A DNA stretch of 64,000 bases from Pseudomonadota bacterium. GTDB lineage: Bacteria; Pseudomonadota; Gammaproteobacteria; Xanthomonadales; Rhodanobacteraceae. The translations under genes and the position numbers were made by a program. How positions within the stretch are numbered: the first letter of the stretch is position 1; each line of letters opens with the position of its first letter. The notes under the pieces were generated by a model that made no database searches, was not told the origin of the DNA, and worked only from the letters and a program-made list of their open reading frames with translations. Shown here in pieces: positions 37,201 to 45,324 of the stretch. The stretch lies in NCBI GenBank assembly GCA_021827205.1, contig JAKAWV010000006.1:22868-86867 (forward strand). Reading direction: 5' to 3'.

Positions 37201-37804
37201 CGGCGCGCTGGTGCCGTTGCTGGAAGAGTCCGGTTTGATCCTGCCGGTGGGACGCTGGGTGCTGCACGAAGCCTGTCGACGCCAGCAGCAGTTGCAGGGA
37301 CTTGCGGCGACCGGTTGCAAGGTGGCGCTGAATGTCTCCACGCAACAACTGATGCTGGGTGATTTCGTGGGCGATGTGCGCGAGGCGCTGGCGGCCAGCG
37401 GCGCCGATCCCGCGCTGCTGGAACTGGAGATCACCGAAAGCGCGCTGATGGCCGATCCTGGCAAGGCCGAGGGCATTCTGCAGCAGCTCAAGCGGCTCGG
37501 TCTGGGTATCGCCATCGACGATTTCGGCACCGGCTATTCCAGCCTCGGTTATCTGCACCGGCTGTCGGTGGACAAGCTCAAGATCGACCGCTCGTTTGTC
37601 AGCGATGTGCTCGGCGATCGCGACGATGCGCTGATCTGCGCCTCGATCATCCAGCTCGCGCACAGTCTCGGCCTGAGCGTGGTGGCCGAGGGCGTGGAGA
37701 CCGAGGCGCAACGCCACTGGCTGGCCGCGCGCGGCTGCGAGCAGATGCAGGGTTATCACTTCGCGCGTCCCATTCCGTTCGCGGACGCGGAAGCCGAGGG
37801 CTGA
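34226..37804 (+). CDS. PAS-rich GGDEF-EAL cyclic-di-GMP protein
   Basis: 1192 residues. One N-terminal membrane helix (about 1-24), then about six PAS/PAC sensory domains (from about 45 to 790), a GGDEF domain with intact RFGGDEF (GGDEF at 851-855), and an EAL domain. The EAL signature reads ELL (977-979) in VGVELLLRW; the catalytic glutamate is kept, as are ITESALM, DDFGTGYSS, KIDRSF and AEGVET. It may therefore make and degrade cyclic di-GMP, with balance set by signals bound at the PAS domains. The cytoplasmic PAS array suggests redox, gas or small-ligand sensing. It stands alone between the carbon operon and queF. Confidence 0.92.
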   Translation: MSLAMLVVIVALVIALVVAALAALWLRTRAQLQARTREQQRLLDAQKMAGIGYWEYDIARGWLAWSDATLALFGIERDAFDGSYADFIRRVHPEDQPRLAALREHSLQTGETLDVRYRIVRGDGGIRTLDEHGELHTRGNGRRVLLGTVRDVSALVDAGQREQRQTAQYRYLFDRNPMPMAIYARDTLSVLAVNDAAVAMAGYTRTELLALRVSDMLTMEERARFVRHIASSRPEHADVGVYAMQRKDAAPLRCRVFGQDILFDGHGARMVMLLDVTAAELARAALEFSEARLRLAARASHDAIWDFDIAADTLWWNEGYTALFGYDAARGTPHLADWSARIHADDRARVEASFAAALRGDREQWQEDYRYRHKDGQYIDVRDRGYILRDAAGHAVRMVGGMHDRSREVNAQRDLQQRVQNYRVLIEQMPAPLLVLQDGRVRMANTAAVMLLKGDAPEHLHGLVVEDLFEPAAAALCRSPGAAPAQTSESAVRCLDGSVFEGQLQIADFRGSEAGGVQVLLRDVGAERRLAAVEQERVAFFRLSADGFGILDGDSRIIEANASLRSQLGLDTDSAGGTLMDLLENEHRARMRDACLNLQLGEASETVECRLRGRADETWVELGFVRARSDTWYMVARDISRQMRAEAEARLLQRAVEAVENGVVICDARGPDMPLVYVNPAFTHITGYRADAVIGRSARFLYRDDADQPGLRELDQAMADGNSASVVVRNYRQDGSLFWNRLRIAPVRDAHGLSHWVGIQQDISEERRAEDHLQQLALSDELTGLPNRRALLVDIDALLPREPLALVHLGLDQFKLINDALGHASGDELLRKLGARLRAALPGTVLLARFGGDEFVALVPRITAQLQRVLELISDNVRRPIELQGTLQQLNCSIGVALAPEHGDGADALMRSADAAMHEAKRLGRNRSVTYSTHLHEAARQRLAVISRLRGSDLGRELALHYQTIHDGASGAIVGVELLLRWPRGPEGLRSPGALVPLLEESGLILPVGRWVLHEACRRQQQLQGLAATGCKVALNVSTQQLMLGDFVGDVREALAASGADPALLELEITESALMADPGKAEGILQQLKRLGLGIAIDDFGTGYSSLGYLHRLSVDKLKIDRSFVSDVLGDRDDALICASIIQLAHSLGLSVVAEGVETEAQRHWLAARGCEQMQGYHFARPIPFADAEAEG

Positions 37805-37828
37805 GCACCGCGTCGCGGCGCCGCCGCC

Positions 37829-37834
37829 TACAAT
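37829..37834 (+). promoter_or_regulatory. -10-like hexamer upstream of queF
   Basis: TACAAT stands out in a GC-rich spacer 42 bases before the queF start and is followed by a small hairpin GGCGCC/GGCGCC. No convincing -35 is visible. Confidence 0.35.
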
Positions 37835-37875
37835 GCGCGGGCGCCATTCCGGCGCCGCACCCGTCGTCGTTGACC

Positions 37876-38712
37876 ATGAATCTCCACGAACACACCGCGC
37901 TGGGCAAGCCGGCCGCGTATCCGCGGCATATCGATGCCAGTGTGCTGGTGCCGATTCCGCGCGCCGCGACGCGTGCCGATCTCGGCCTGGCGCCGAATGC
38001 GCCGCTGCCGTTTCACGGCGAGGATTTGTGGGGCTGCTACGAGCTGTCATGGCTGGATGATCGCGGCAAACCGGTGCGGGCGCTGGCCGAGCTGCGCGTG
38101 CCGGCGGATTCGCCGCAACTGATCGAATCGAAATCGCTGAAGCTGTACCTCAACGGCTATGCCGGCGCGCGCATGGCCGACGCGGATGCCGCGCGCGCGC
38201 GCATCGCGCAGGATCTCTCCGCCGCGGCCGGTAGCGCGGTACAGGTGGCGCTGCTGGATTCCGCGGTGTGGGCGCGGTTGCGCCTGCATGCCCCGCCGGG
38301 TGACGCGCTGGATGAGCTTGCGATCGCGCCCGCCTGCTATGGTCCGCCGCAGGCAGAGCTGCTGCGCCGCGCGCCCGCGGGGCGCGTGCACGAAACCCTG
38401 CACAGCGCGCTGTTTCGCTCCAACTGCCCGGTCACCGGGCAGCCGGATTGGGCCACGGTGGTGATCGATTACGCCGGACCGGCGCTCGATCATGCCGCGC
38501 TGCTGGCGTATCTGGTCGGCTATCGCGAGCACGCGGCTTTTCACGAGCAGTGCGTCGAGCGCATCTGGCTGGATCTGATGCGGCACGGTGCGTGCACAGC
38601 GTTGACCGTGCATGCGCGCTTTACCCGCCGCGGCGGGCTGGATATCAATCCGCTGCGCAGCACCGATGCCGATGCGCGGTTGCCGGCGTGGCAGCGCTAC
38701 GCGCAACAGTAG
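37876..38712 (+). CDS. queF: NADPH-dependent 7-cyano-7-deazaguanine reductase
   Basis: 278 residues from ATG (a TTG two codons upstream is less likely), the long two-domain type. ESKSLKLYLNGY in the N-terminal half is the conserved QueF motif, and SNCPVTGQPDWA carries the catalytic cysteine that forms the thioimide with preQ0. HEQCVERIWLDLM also matches. It reduces preQ0 to preQ1 for queuosine in tRNA. No other queuosine gene is nearby. Confidence 0.93.
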   Translation: MNLHEHTALGKPAAYPRHIDASVLVPIPRAATRADLGLAPNAPLPFHGEDLWGCYELSWLDDRGKPVRALAELRVPADSPQLIESKSLKLYLNGYAGARMADADAARARIAQDLSAAAGSAVQVALLDSAVWARLRLHAPPGDALDELAIAPACYGPPQAELLRRAPAGRVHETLHSALFRSNCPVTGQPDWATVVIDYAGPALDHAALLAYLVGYREHAAFHEQCVERIWLDLMRHGACTALTVHARFTRRGGLDINPLRSTDADARLPAWQRYAQQ

Positions 38713-38820
38713 CGGGGTTCAGCGCCTTACCGAACGGTAAGACGCGGGTAGCCTTGCGGCCGCATGGGCACCGCGCGCGGCCTGCTAGTCTGGCGCGCTT
38801 TCGACCCGGAGCGACCCCGC

Positions 38821-39360
38821 ATGGCCTCGATGGACCCGCTGCGCCCACGCTATTCGCGTGGGCAGCGCACGCTGCATTGGCTGATCTTCGCCTGCGTGCT
38901 GCTGGCCTATGCGTTCATCAACATCAAGGATTGGCTGCCGCGCGGTGCTCGCGCGCAGATGCTGGAAGCGCATTTCGCGGCCGGACTCGCGGTGCTGCTG
39001 CTGATCTGGCCGCGACTGATGCTGCGCCTGCGCCGCGGCACACCCGCGATCACGCCGGCGTTGCCGCGTCACCTGCATGTGCCTGGGCAGATCACGCACG
39101 CGCTGCTGTATGCCTTCCTGATCGTGCAGCCGCTGCTGGGCCTCGCGGCTGTCGAGTTGGGCGGGCACGCGGTGAATCTGCCGTTCGGCTTGGCGATCCC
39201 GTTATTGATCCGGCCCGATCATCTGGCGCTCGCGCGCAGCATCAAGGAGATCCATGTGGATCTCGGCTATATTTTCTACTGGGTGATCGGCATGCACATC
39301 GCCGCGGCGTTGTGGCATCACGCGTTCCGCGGTGACGACACGCTCAAGCGCATGGTGTGA
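38821..39360 (+). CDS. Cytochrome b561 family protein
   Basis: 179 residues. Four membrane segments with histidines at helix ends: RTLHWLIFACVLLAY, EAHFAAGLAVLLL, ITHALLYAFLIVQPLLG and YWVIGMHIAAALWHH. This is the four-helix, two-haem plan of prokaryotic cytochrome b561, which moves electrons between quinone and periplasmic acceptors or superoxide. An ATG nine bases later is a possible alternative. A hairpin terminator follows. Confidence 0.85.
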   Translation: MASMDPLRPRYSRGQRTLHWLIFACVLLAYAFINIKDWLPRGARAQMLEAHFAAGLAVLLLIWPRLMLRLRRGTPAITPALPRHLHVPGQITHALLYAFLIVQPLLGLAAVELGGHAVNLPFGLAIPLLIRPDHLALARSIKEIHVDLGYIFYWVIGMHIAAALWHHAFRGDDTLKRMV

Positions 39361-39376
39361 TTCGCCATGCGCAGAC

Positions 39377-39407
39377 GCCCCGCGCCGATGCGCGTGGGCG
39401 TCGGGGC
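39377..39407. terminator. Terminator hairpin between convergent genes
   Basis: GCCCCG (39377-39382) pairs with CGGGGC (39402-39407) and CGCC with GGCG inside, one bulged T. It lies between the convergent cytochrome b561 and DUF5362-like genes and may serve both directions. Confidence 0.5.
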
Positions 39408-39418
39408 ATGCGGCGTTG

Positions 39419-39790
39419 TTACATGTTGTAGACGTTGTGGTTGGCTATCGCCGCCATCAGCGCGCCGAAGAACAACACGAAGAACAGCGCCATCACCACC
39501 AGGCCGATGATGAACAGCACGCCCTGGATGATGAAGTACACGCGCAGTTTGTCCAGCGCCATGCGCAGCGCGGACTCGTCGCCGGCCATTTGCGCGCGCT
39601 CGATGGCGCCGCCGGATTGCATCAGCAGCACGCCCATCCAGATCGGAATCCACGCCCACAGGATGCCGACGATGCTCAGTGCGGTGAGCACGCCGGTGAT
39701 GATGTTGATGATGCCCACGAACTTGACCCAGCCCTTGCCGCTGGCCAGCGGCAGGCTGAGGTCGCGAACCAGTGCGTTGCGATCGTCCAT
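39419..39790 (-). CDS. DUF5362-like small membrane protein
   Basis: 123 residues with a short soluble N-terminus (LVRDLSLPLASGKGWVKF) and two or three membrane segments: GIINIITGVLTALSIVGILW, then PIWMGVLLMQSGGAI and GVLFIIGLVVMALFFVLFFG. The layout matches DUF5362 proteins, of unknown function. It is convergent with cytochrome b561 and stands 110 bp downstream of bioC, so it may be separately expressed. Confidence 0.65.
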   Translation of the reverse strand: MDDRNALVRDLSLPLASGKGWVKFVGIINIITGVLTALSIVGILWAWIPIWMGVLLMQSGGAIERAQMAGDESALRMALDKLRVYFIIQGVLFIIGLVVMALFFVLFFGALMAAIANHNVYNM

Positions 39791-39900
39791 TGCTTGCCCC
39801 CGTGCGGCCCCTGCCGCAGTGTGCCGAGACTAGCCGGCACCCGCGCGGCGCGGCAAGTTGCGGCGGCTTTTGCCACGCATCCGACCGAACCGCAGGTGCC

Positions 39901-40794
39901 TCATGCACGCGTCGCGCCGACTTGCGCGCGCAGCGCGGCCAGCGAGAACGTGGCTTCCTGGCCTTGCGGCGTGCGTCTTGGTTCTCCCTCGCGCGGGGCG
40001 TGGCCGTGCAGGTACACGATTTCCCAGGTCGAGGCGATGCGGCCCTCGGCCAGGCGCGGATACGCTGCCTGCATGCGCGCCAGACGCGTCTTGCCGGTGA
40101 GACCGCGTACGCGTGCCGCATCGGCGTTGGTGGCGCCCAGGCCTTTCAGCTCGCGCAACAAGCCGCCGACATCGGCATAAGTCAGCGTCAGGCGCTCGCA
40201 GCCCAGCACCGGGTCGCGCAGACCGGCGGCCAGCGCGGCGTCGCCCAGGTCGTGCATGTCCAGAAAACGCGACACGTGTGGATGCGTGCCGTCGGCGGCG
40301 GCCCAGGCCGCGCGCAACTCGCGCAAGGTGTCCGGACCGAAGCTGGACAGCAGCAGGAAACCGCCCGGGCGCAGCACGCGCAGCAGTTCGACGAACAGCG
40401 GCCGCGGATCGGCGATCCACTGGATGCACAGGTTCGAGTGCAGCAGATCGAACACACCATCGGCGAACGGCAATTGCAGCGCATCGCCGGCCACGCGCGC
40501 GTAGCGTCGTCCGCGCCATCCGGCGTGACGGCGCGCGGCGTGCAGCATGGGCAGGGCCAGATCCAGCGCGATGACGTGTGCCTCGGGATAGTGCCGCGCC
40601 AGCGCGGCAGCGCCGAGACCCGTGCCGGCACCAAGATCGAGAATGCGCCGCGGCGGATTTTCGCATAGCGCGAGTTGCTCGCGCAGACGCTGCCCGACTT
40701 CGCGCTGCAGCGCGTCGTGCTGCTCGTAGATGCGCGCGGCGCGCGCGAAGGCGCGGCGCACTTGCGCGCGATCCAGACGAAAGTCGTCGCTCAT
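39901..40794 (-). CDS. bioC: Malonyl-ACP O-methyltransferase BioC
   Basis: 297 residues. VRRAFARAARIYEQHDALQ is the characteristic BioC start; ILDLGAGTGLGAAAL is the AdoMet motif and DLLHSNLCIQWIADP, RVLRPGGFLLLSSFGPDTL follow. It methylates the malonyl-ACP carboxyl so that fatty acid synthesis can build the pimeloyl chain. It is the last gene of bioB-bioF-bioH-bioC; its ATG overlaps the bioH stop (ATGA). Confidence 0.92.
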   Translation of the reverse strand: MSDDFRLDRAQVRRAFARAARIYEQHDALQREVGQRLREQLALCENPPRRILDLGAGTGLGAAALARHYPEAHVIALDLALPMLHAARRHAGWRGRRYARVAGDALQLPFADGVFDLLHSNLCIQWIADPRPLFVELLRVLRPGGFLLLSSFGPDTLRELRAAWAAADGTHPHVSRFLDMHDLGDAALAAGLRDPVLGCERLTLTYADVGGLLRELKGLGATNADAARVRGLTGKTRLARMQAAYPRLAEGRIASTWEIVYLHGHAPREGEPRRTPQGQEATFSLAALRAQVGATRA

Positions 40795-41570
40795 GGTGGC
40801 GCCTCGCGCAGCGCGATCAGCGCCGCGGCCACCTGCGCGGCGTGGCCGATGAAGCCGGCGTGCGCGGCGTGTTCCAGCTCGGCATGGCGCGCGCGCGGCA
40901 TCAGCGCCGCGGCCGCGCGTTGCGCCGCGGACGGTACCAAGCGATCGCGGCGCCCGGCCAACCACAGCGCGGGCAGGCCCAGCGTCGACAGATCCGCGCG
41001 CAGATCGCTGTGCTGCAGCAGCGCGAGGCCTTCGCGCAGGCGCACCGGGTCGGGTTCGCCGCGCACGAATACTTCCTGGCGCAGCGCGCGCAAGTCGGCG
41101 CGCGCCTGTACGTCGCCCAGCACTTCGAGCGCGAGAAAGCGCTCGACCGTGGCGCGATAGTCAGCCTGCAACGCTTGCGCGAACGCGGCGAACTGCGTCG
41201 ACGGCATGGCGTGGGGCCAGTCCCGCGCCTGCACGAAGCGCGGCGTGGACGACAGCAGCGCCAGCGCGCGCGGCGCCAGCGCGGCATCGCGCGCCGCGGC
41301 CAGCGCGAACAGGCCGCCCATCGACCAGCCCAACCACAGCGCGTCGCGCGGCACGCGCGCGCGCAGCGCAGCGCACAGGGCGTTGGGCCGCAAGGGCAAG
41401 TCGCAGTCGCGCGAATAGCCGTGGCCGGGCAGATCGACGCGATACAGGGTGAAGTCCCGCATCAGCGCCGCGGCCAGCGGCGCGAAAATGCCGCCGTGCA
41501 TGGCCCAGCCGTGGAGCAGCACCAGCGGTGTCGGGCCGTGGCCGCTGGTTTCGATGAACAGTTCGGTCAT
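40791..41570 (-). CDS. bioH: Pimeloyl-ACP methyl ester esterase BioH
   Basis: 259 residues from the ATG giving MTELFIETSGHGPTPLVLLH. LLHGWAMHGGIF and the nucleophile elbow LGWSMGGLFAL are BioH features; acid in GRRDRLVP, histidine in LEHAAHAGF. It removes the methyl ester placed by BioC, ending chain elongation at pimeloyl-ACP. The stop overlaps bioC and the start overlaps bioF (both ATGA). Confidence 0.92.
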   Translation of the reverse strand: MTELFIETSGHGPTPLVLLHGWAMHGGIFAPLAAALMRDFTLYRVDLPGHGYSRDCDLPLRPNALCAALRARVPRDALWLGWSMGGLFALAAARDAALAPRALALLSSTPRFVQARDWPHAMPSTQFAAFAQALQADYRATVERFLALEVLGDVQARADLRALRQEVFVRGEPDPVRLREGLALLQHSDLRADLSTLGLPALWLAGRRDRLVPSAAQRAAAALMPRARHAELEHAAHAGFIGHAAQVAAALIALREAPP

Positions 41571-42787
41571 GGTGGGGATGGGTGCGTCAGGCGCGCGCGT
41601 CGGTTCATGGGCGTTGCGTGCTGTTGCTGCAGTGTGGCGAGTGCATCCAGCAGGCGTTCGACATCGCCCGATGTGTGCGCCGCCGACAGCGCGATGCGCA
41701 GCCGTGCCTGACCCTGCGGCACGGTCGGCGGGCGGATCGCGGGCACGTAAAACCCCAGCGCTTCCAGCGCAGCGGCCCATGCCTGCGCGGTTGTTGCACT
41801 GCCCAGCCACAGCGGCTGGATCGGCGTGGTCGAGAGCAGCAGGCGCAGCCCGCGCGCGGTGGCGCCAGCACGCAGTTGCGCGATCAGCGCGCGCAGATGC
41901 GCGCGCAGCTCATCACCCTGCTGCGCCAACCGCAGCGCAGCCAGCGTCGCCGCGGCCAGCGCGGGCGGCAGCGCGGTGGAATAAACGTGCGCGCGCGCGA
42001 ACTGCGTCAATGCTTCGATCAGCGCCGCGTCGCCGGCCACGAACGCGCCCAGCGTGCCCAGCGCCTTGCCCAGCGTGGCCATCAGGATGGGCGCGTCGCG
42101 CGCGCTCAGTCCAGCTTGCGCCAGGCTGCCGGCGCCGCGCGCGCCGCGCACGCCCAGACCGTGCGCATCGTCGATCATCAGCGTGGCGCGTTGCTGCTGC
42201 GCCAGCGCGGCCAGATCCGCCAGCGGCGCGAGGTCGCCATCCATGCTGAACACGGCGTCGCTGGCCAGCAGCGCGGCGGCGTGCGGGCGCAGCGCCAACT
42301 GGCGCGATGCAGCGCCGGCATCGGCGTGCGGATAGCGGCGCAGCTCGGCGCCGCACAGGCGCGCGCCATCGAGCAGGCTGGCGTGGTTGAGCTTGTCCTG
42401 CACGCACACATCGCCCGGCGCGAGCAGCGCATCGAGCACGCCGAGATTGGCCATGTAGCCGGTGGCAAACAGCAGCGCGCGCTCGCGTCCGGTCCACTCG
42501 GCCAGCGCCAGTTCCAGCTCGGCGTGCGGCGCGCGATGCCCGCCCAGCAGGTGCGCGGCGCCGGCGCCCACGCCCCAGCGCGCGGCGGCCGCGCACAGTG
42601 CCTCGCGCACCTGTGGATGCGCGGCCAGGCCCAGGTAATCGTTGCTGGCGAAGGACAACAGGCGGCGTCCGTCAAGCACGATCCACGGCGCGGCGCTGTC
42701 CCGCACGGTGCGCAGGCGCCGCAGCAGCGCGGCCTCGGCGCGTTCGCGTTGGCGCGCGGCCGCGCGCTCGATCAGATCCGCGCGCAT
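41567..42787 (-). CDS. bioF: 8-Amino-7-oxononanoate synthase
   Basis: 406 residues from the ATG giving MRADLIERAA. SFASNDYLGLAAHPQV, GTGYMANLGVLD-like FATGYMANLG, NHASLLDGARL, DDAHGLGV and the PLP lysine in ATLGKALGTLG identify the alpha-oxoamine synthase BioF. It condenses pimeloyl-ACP with alanine. bioA and bioD are not in this window, so the pathway is completed elsewhere. Confidence 0.93.
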   Translation of the reverse strand: MRADLIERAAARQRERAEAALLRRLRTVRDSAAPWIVLDGRRLLSFASNDYLGLAAHPQVREALCAAAARWGVGAGAAHLLGGHRAPHAELELALAEWTGRERALLFATGYMANLGVLDALLAPGDVCVQDKLNHASLLDGARLCGAELRRYPHADAGAASRQLALRPHAAALLASDAVFSMDGDLAPLADLAALAQQQRATLMIDDAHGLGVRGARGAGSLAQAGLSARDAPILMATLGKALGTLGAFVAGDAALIEALTQFARAHVYSTALPPALAAATLAALRLAQQGDELRAHLRALIAQLRAGATARGLRLLLSTTPIQPLWLGSATTAQAWAAALEALGFYVPAIRPPTVPQGQARLRIALSAAHTSGDVERLLDALATLQQQHATPMNRRARLTHPSPP

Positions 42788-42808
42788 GAGCCGTCGCAAA
42801 CCATCGCT

Positions 42809-43846
42809 TCAGGCCACCGCGTCGCAGCCGCAGCCGCCCACGCAGCAGTCCGCCGTGGCATCGAGTTCGATGTGCGCGTGCGCGTCGCTGGCCGTATCGC
42901 CGTGCAGCGCGTGCAGCCCGAGACGCGCGAACAAGGCCTGATCGTGCGCCACGTCGGGGTTGCCTGTGGTCAGCAATTTCTCGCCATGGAAGATCGAGTT
43001 GGCGCCGGCGAAGAAACACAGCGCCTGCAGCTCGTCGCTCATCTCGGCGCGGCCGGCGGACAGACGCACCATCGAGGCCGGCATCAGCACGCGCGCCACG
43101 GCGATGGTGCGCACGAACTCGAACGGGTCGAGCTCGGCGCTGCCCGCCAGCGGCGTGCCGGCGACCCGCACCAGGCGATTGATCGGCACCGAGTGCGGAT
43201 GCTCGGGCAGGCTCGCCAGAACCTGCAGCAGGCCGGCGCGCTGCGCGCGCGTCTCGCCCATGCCGACGATGCCGCCGCAGCAGGTTTTCATGCCCGCCGC
43301 GCGCACCTGCTGCAGCGTGTCGAGACGGTCCTGATACTGGCGCGTGTGGATGATCTCGGCGTAGAACTCCGGCGCGCTGTCGAGATTGTGGTTGTAGTAG
43401 TCGAGGCCGGCCGACTTGAGCGTGTCGGCCTGCGCGCCGCTGAGCATGCCCAGCGTGGCGCAGGTTTCCAGGCCCAGCGCCTTCACCGCAGAGACAATTT
43501 CGGCCACCTGCGCGACCTCGCGATCCTTGGGCGCGCGCCACGCCGCGCCCATGCAGAAGCGGCTGGCGCCGGCGGCCTTGGCCGCGCGCGCGCGCTCCAG
43601 CACCGCCTCGACCGACATCAATTTGTGCGCCTGCACGCCGGTGTCGTAGCGCGCCGACTGCGGGCAGTATGCGCAATCCTCGGGACAGCCGCCGGTCTTG
43701 ATCGACAACAGCGTGGATACCTGCACGGCGTTGGCGTCGTGTTGCGCGCGATGCGCCGCGTGCGCCTGCGCCAGCAAGTCGTTGAAGGGCAGGTCGAACA
43801 GCGCGAGGACTTCCGCGCGCGTCCAGTCGTGGCGCAACTCGGCCAT
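42809..43846 (-). CDS. bioB: Biotin synthase
   Basis: 345 residues. Radical-SAM cluster motif [11 protein letters not shown], then [26 protein letters not shown] and [12 protein letters not shown] are typical. It inserts sulphur into dethiobiotin using a 4Fe-4S and a 2Fe-2S cluster. The C-terminal tail is cysteine-rich ([14 protein letters not shown]), an unusual but seen extension. It is the first gene of the operon, divergent from comF with 46 bp between starts. bioF begins 21 bp after its stop. Confidence 0.95.
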   Translation of the reverse strand: MAELRHDWTRAEVLALFDLPFNDLLAQAHAAHRAQHDANAVQVSTLLSIKTGGCPEDCAYCPQSARYDTGVQAHKLMSVEAVLERARAAKAAGASRFCMGAAWRAPKDREVAQVAEIVSAVKALGLETCATLGMLSGAQADTLKSAGLDYYNHNLDSAPEFYAEIIHTRQYQDRLDTLQQVRAAGMKTCCGGIVGMGETRAQRAGLLQVLASLPEHPHSVPINRLVRVAGTPLAGSAELDPFEFVRTIAVARVLMPASMVRLSAGRAEMSDELQALCFFAGANSIFHGEKLLTTGNPDVAHDQALFARLGLHALHGDTASDAHAHIELDATADCCVGGCGCDAVA

Positions 43847-43892
43847 GGTCCGGCTCCGCGATAAAGTGGCGGCGAGTCTGGGAGGGGAGTCT

Positions 43893-44618
43893 GTGACTGT
43901 CAACCTGATCGTGACGCGCGCGGTTGACGGACTGCAGCGGCTGGAGCGCCTGCTGCTGCCGCCGCGCTGCCTGTTGTGCGGCGCCGGCGCGGCGCGCGAT
44001 GGCTTGTGCGCCGCGTGCCGCGCCGAGTGGCCGCGCAACACCTGCTGCTGCGCGCGCTGTGCCGAGCCGTTGGCGCGGCCGGCCGCGTCGTGCGGTCGCT
44101 GCTTGCGCCACGCGCCGCCGTGGGACACCGCGTGGGCGCCGTTTCGCTACGCATGGCCACTGGATGTGCTGGAGGCGCGTTTCAAGTTTGGCCAAAACCT
44201 GGCGGCCGGGCGCACGCTGGCGGCCCAGTGGGCCGCGCAGTCGCCGCCGACGCCGCTGCCGCAAGCGCTGCTGCCGGTGCCGCTGCATGTCGCGCGCCTG
44301 CGCCGGCGCGGTTACAACCAGGCGCTGGAGTTGGCGCGCGCGCTGGGCCACGCGCTCGAGATTTCCGTGCACGCGCAGGCGCTGCGGCGCACGCGCGCCA
44401 CCGCCGCGCAAACCGATCTCGACCGCAGCGCGCGTCGGCGCAACGTGCGCGGTGCCTTCGCGCTGACGCCGGGACAAAACTTGCCCGCGCATGTCGCCGT
44501 GCTCGATGACGTGCTGACCACCGGCGCCACGCTGGCCGAATGCACGCGCGTGCTCAAGCGCGCCGGCGTGGCGCGGGTGGACGTGTGGGCACTGGCACGC
44601 GCGCCGGCAAGGCGCTAG
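43893..44618 (+). CDS. comF: ComF family phosphoribosyltransferase-like protein
   Basis: 241 residues from a GTG preceded by GGAGGGGAG. Paired cysteines form a zinc ribbon ([31 protein letters not shown]), followed by a type I phosphoribosyltransferase fold with [20 protein letters not shown] and [12 protein letters not shown]. ComF proteins take part in uptake of transforming DNA in several bacteria (GntX/YhgH in E. coli). It is divergent from bioB, so their promoters overlap within 46 bp. Confidence 0.9.
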   Translation: MTVNLIVTRAVDGLQRLERLLLPPRCLLCGAGAARDGLCAACRAEWPRNTCCCARCAEPLARPAASCGRCLRHAPPWDTAWAPFRYAWPLDVLEARFKFGQNLAAGRTLAAQWAAQSPPTPLPQALLPVPLHVARLRRRGYNQALELARALGHALEISVHAQALRRTRATAAQTDLDRSARRRNVRGAFALTPGQNLPAHVAVLDDVLTTGATLAECTRVLKRAGVARVDVWALARAPARR

Positions 44619-44645
44619 AGTTGCCACGAAAGTTATAACTTTGCA

Positions 44646-44670
44646 CGGCGGCGGCTTGCCCGCCGCCGTT
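44646..44670 (+). terminator. Terminator hairpin after comF
   Basis: CGGCGGCGG (44646-44654) pairs perfectly with CCGCCGCCG (44660-44668), loop CTTGC, followed by TTGT. It separates comF from the toxin-antitoxin pair, ending 23 bases before the antitoxin start. Confidence 0.6.
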
Positions 44671-44692
44671 GTCCGTCACCGAGGCCCGTACC

Positions 44693-44917
44693 ATGAGCGA
44701 ACTCAAGATCCGCAAGATCGGCAACTCCTACGGCGTGATTCTGCCGCGCGAGGAACTCGAACACCTGCAGGTGCGCGAGGGCGAGACTGTGTACGTGACG
44801 CGCATCCCCGGCGGCGTGCAGTTGAACGCGCACGACCCGGTATTCGCCGAAGGCATGCGGGCGTTTGAGGAAGGCCGCCGCAAGTTCCGTAACGCGCTGC
44901 GTGAACTGGCCAAATGA
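44693..44917 (+). CDS. AbrB/MazE-type antitoxin
   Basis: 74 residues. The N-terminal swapped-hairpin DNA-binding fold is clear in LKIRKIGNSYGVILPREEL and GETVYVTRIPGG; the C-terminal tail (EGMRAFEEGRRKFRNALREL) is the helical part that usually wraps the toxin. It overlaps the Doc-type toxin start (ATGA). It is expected to neutralise the toxin and repress the operon. A hairpin before it may limit read-through from comF. Confidence 0.88.
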   Translation: MSELKIRKIGNSYGVILPREELEHLQVREGETVYVTRIPGGVQLNAHDPVFAEGMRAFEEGRRKFRNALRELAK

Positions 44918-45315
44918 GGACGCCGGTCTGGCTCAACGCCAGCCTGGTGCGGGCGTTGCACGCCGAACTGCTGGCCGAATACGGTGGCCTCGACGCGCGC
45001 TGCAACGAGGCGCTGCTCGAGTCCGCATTGGCGCGGCCGCAGCAGCGCCACATCTACGGTGATCCGCCGCCGACACTGATGGAGCTTGCCGCCGCCTATG
45101 GTTTCGGACTGGCGCGCAACCATAGCTTTTCCGACGGCAACAAGCGCGTCGCGCTGATGGCGATGTATGTTTTTCTGCGTCTGAACGACCAGGTTCTCGA
45201 CGCCCCCGAAGTCGAAGCCGTCGCGGTGATCCGGGATCTCGCCGCCGGCCGCTTCGATGAGGCCGCGCTGACGGCATGGCTCAAGGCGCGCAGCAAGAAG
45301 GTGCGCAAGCGCTGA
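44914..45315 (+). CDS. doc: Doc family (death-on-curing) toxin
   Basis: 133 residues. HSFSDGNKRVAL is the Doc version of the Fic motif (HxFxDGNKR), preceded by AAAYGFGLARN. Length and LEHSALARPQQ-like LLESALARPQQRHIYGD fit Doc. Doc kinases phosphorylate EF-Tu and stop translation. The antitoxin is AbrB-like rather than Phd, a less usual pairing known in some genomes. Basic C-terminal tail KARSKKVRKR. Confidence 0.9.
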   Translation: MRTPVWLNASLVRALHAELLAEYGGLDARCNEALLESALARPQQRHIYGDPPPTLMELAAAYGFGLARNHSFSDGNKRVALMAMYVFLRLNDQVLDAPEVEAVAVIRDLAAGRFDEAALTAWLKARSKKVRKR

Positions 45316-45324
45316 GCGCGCGCC

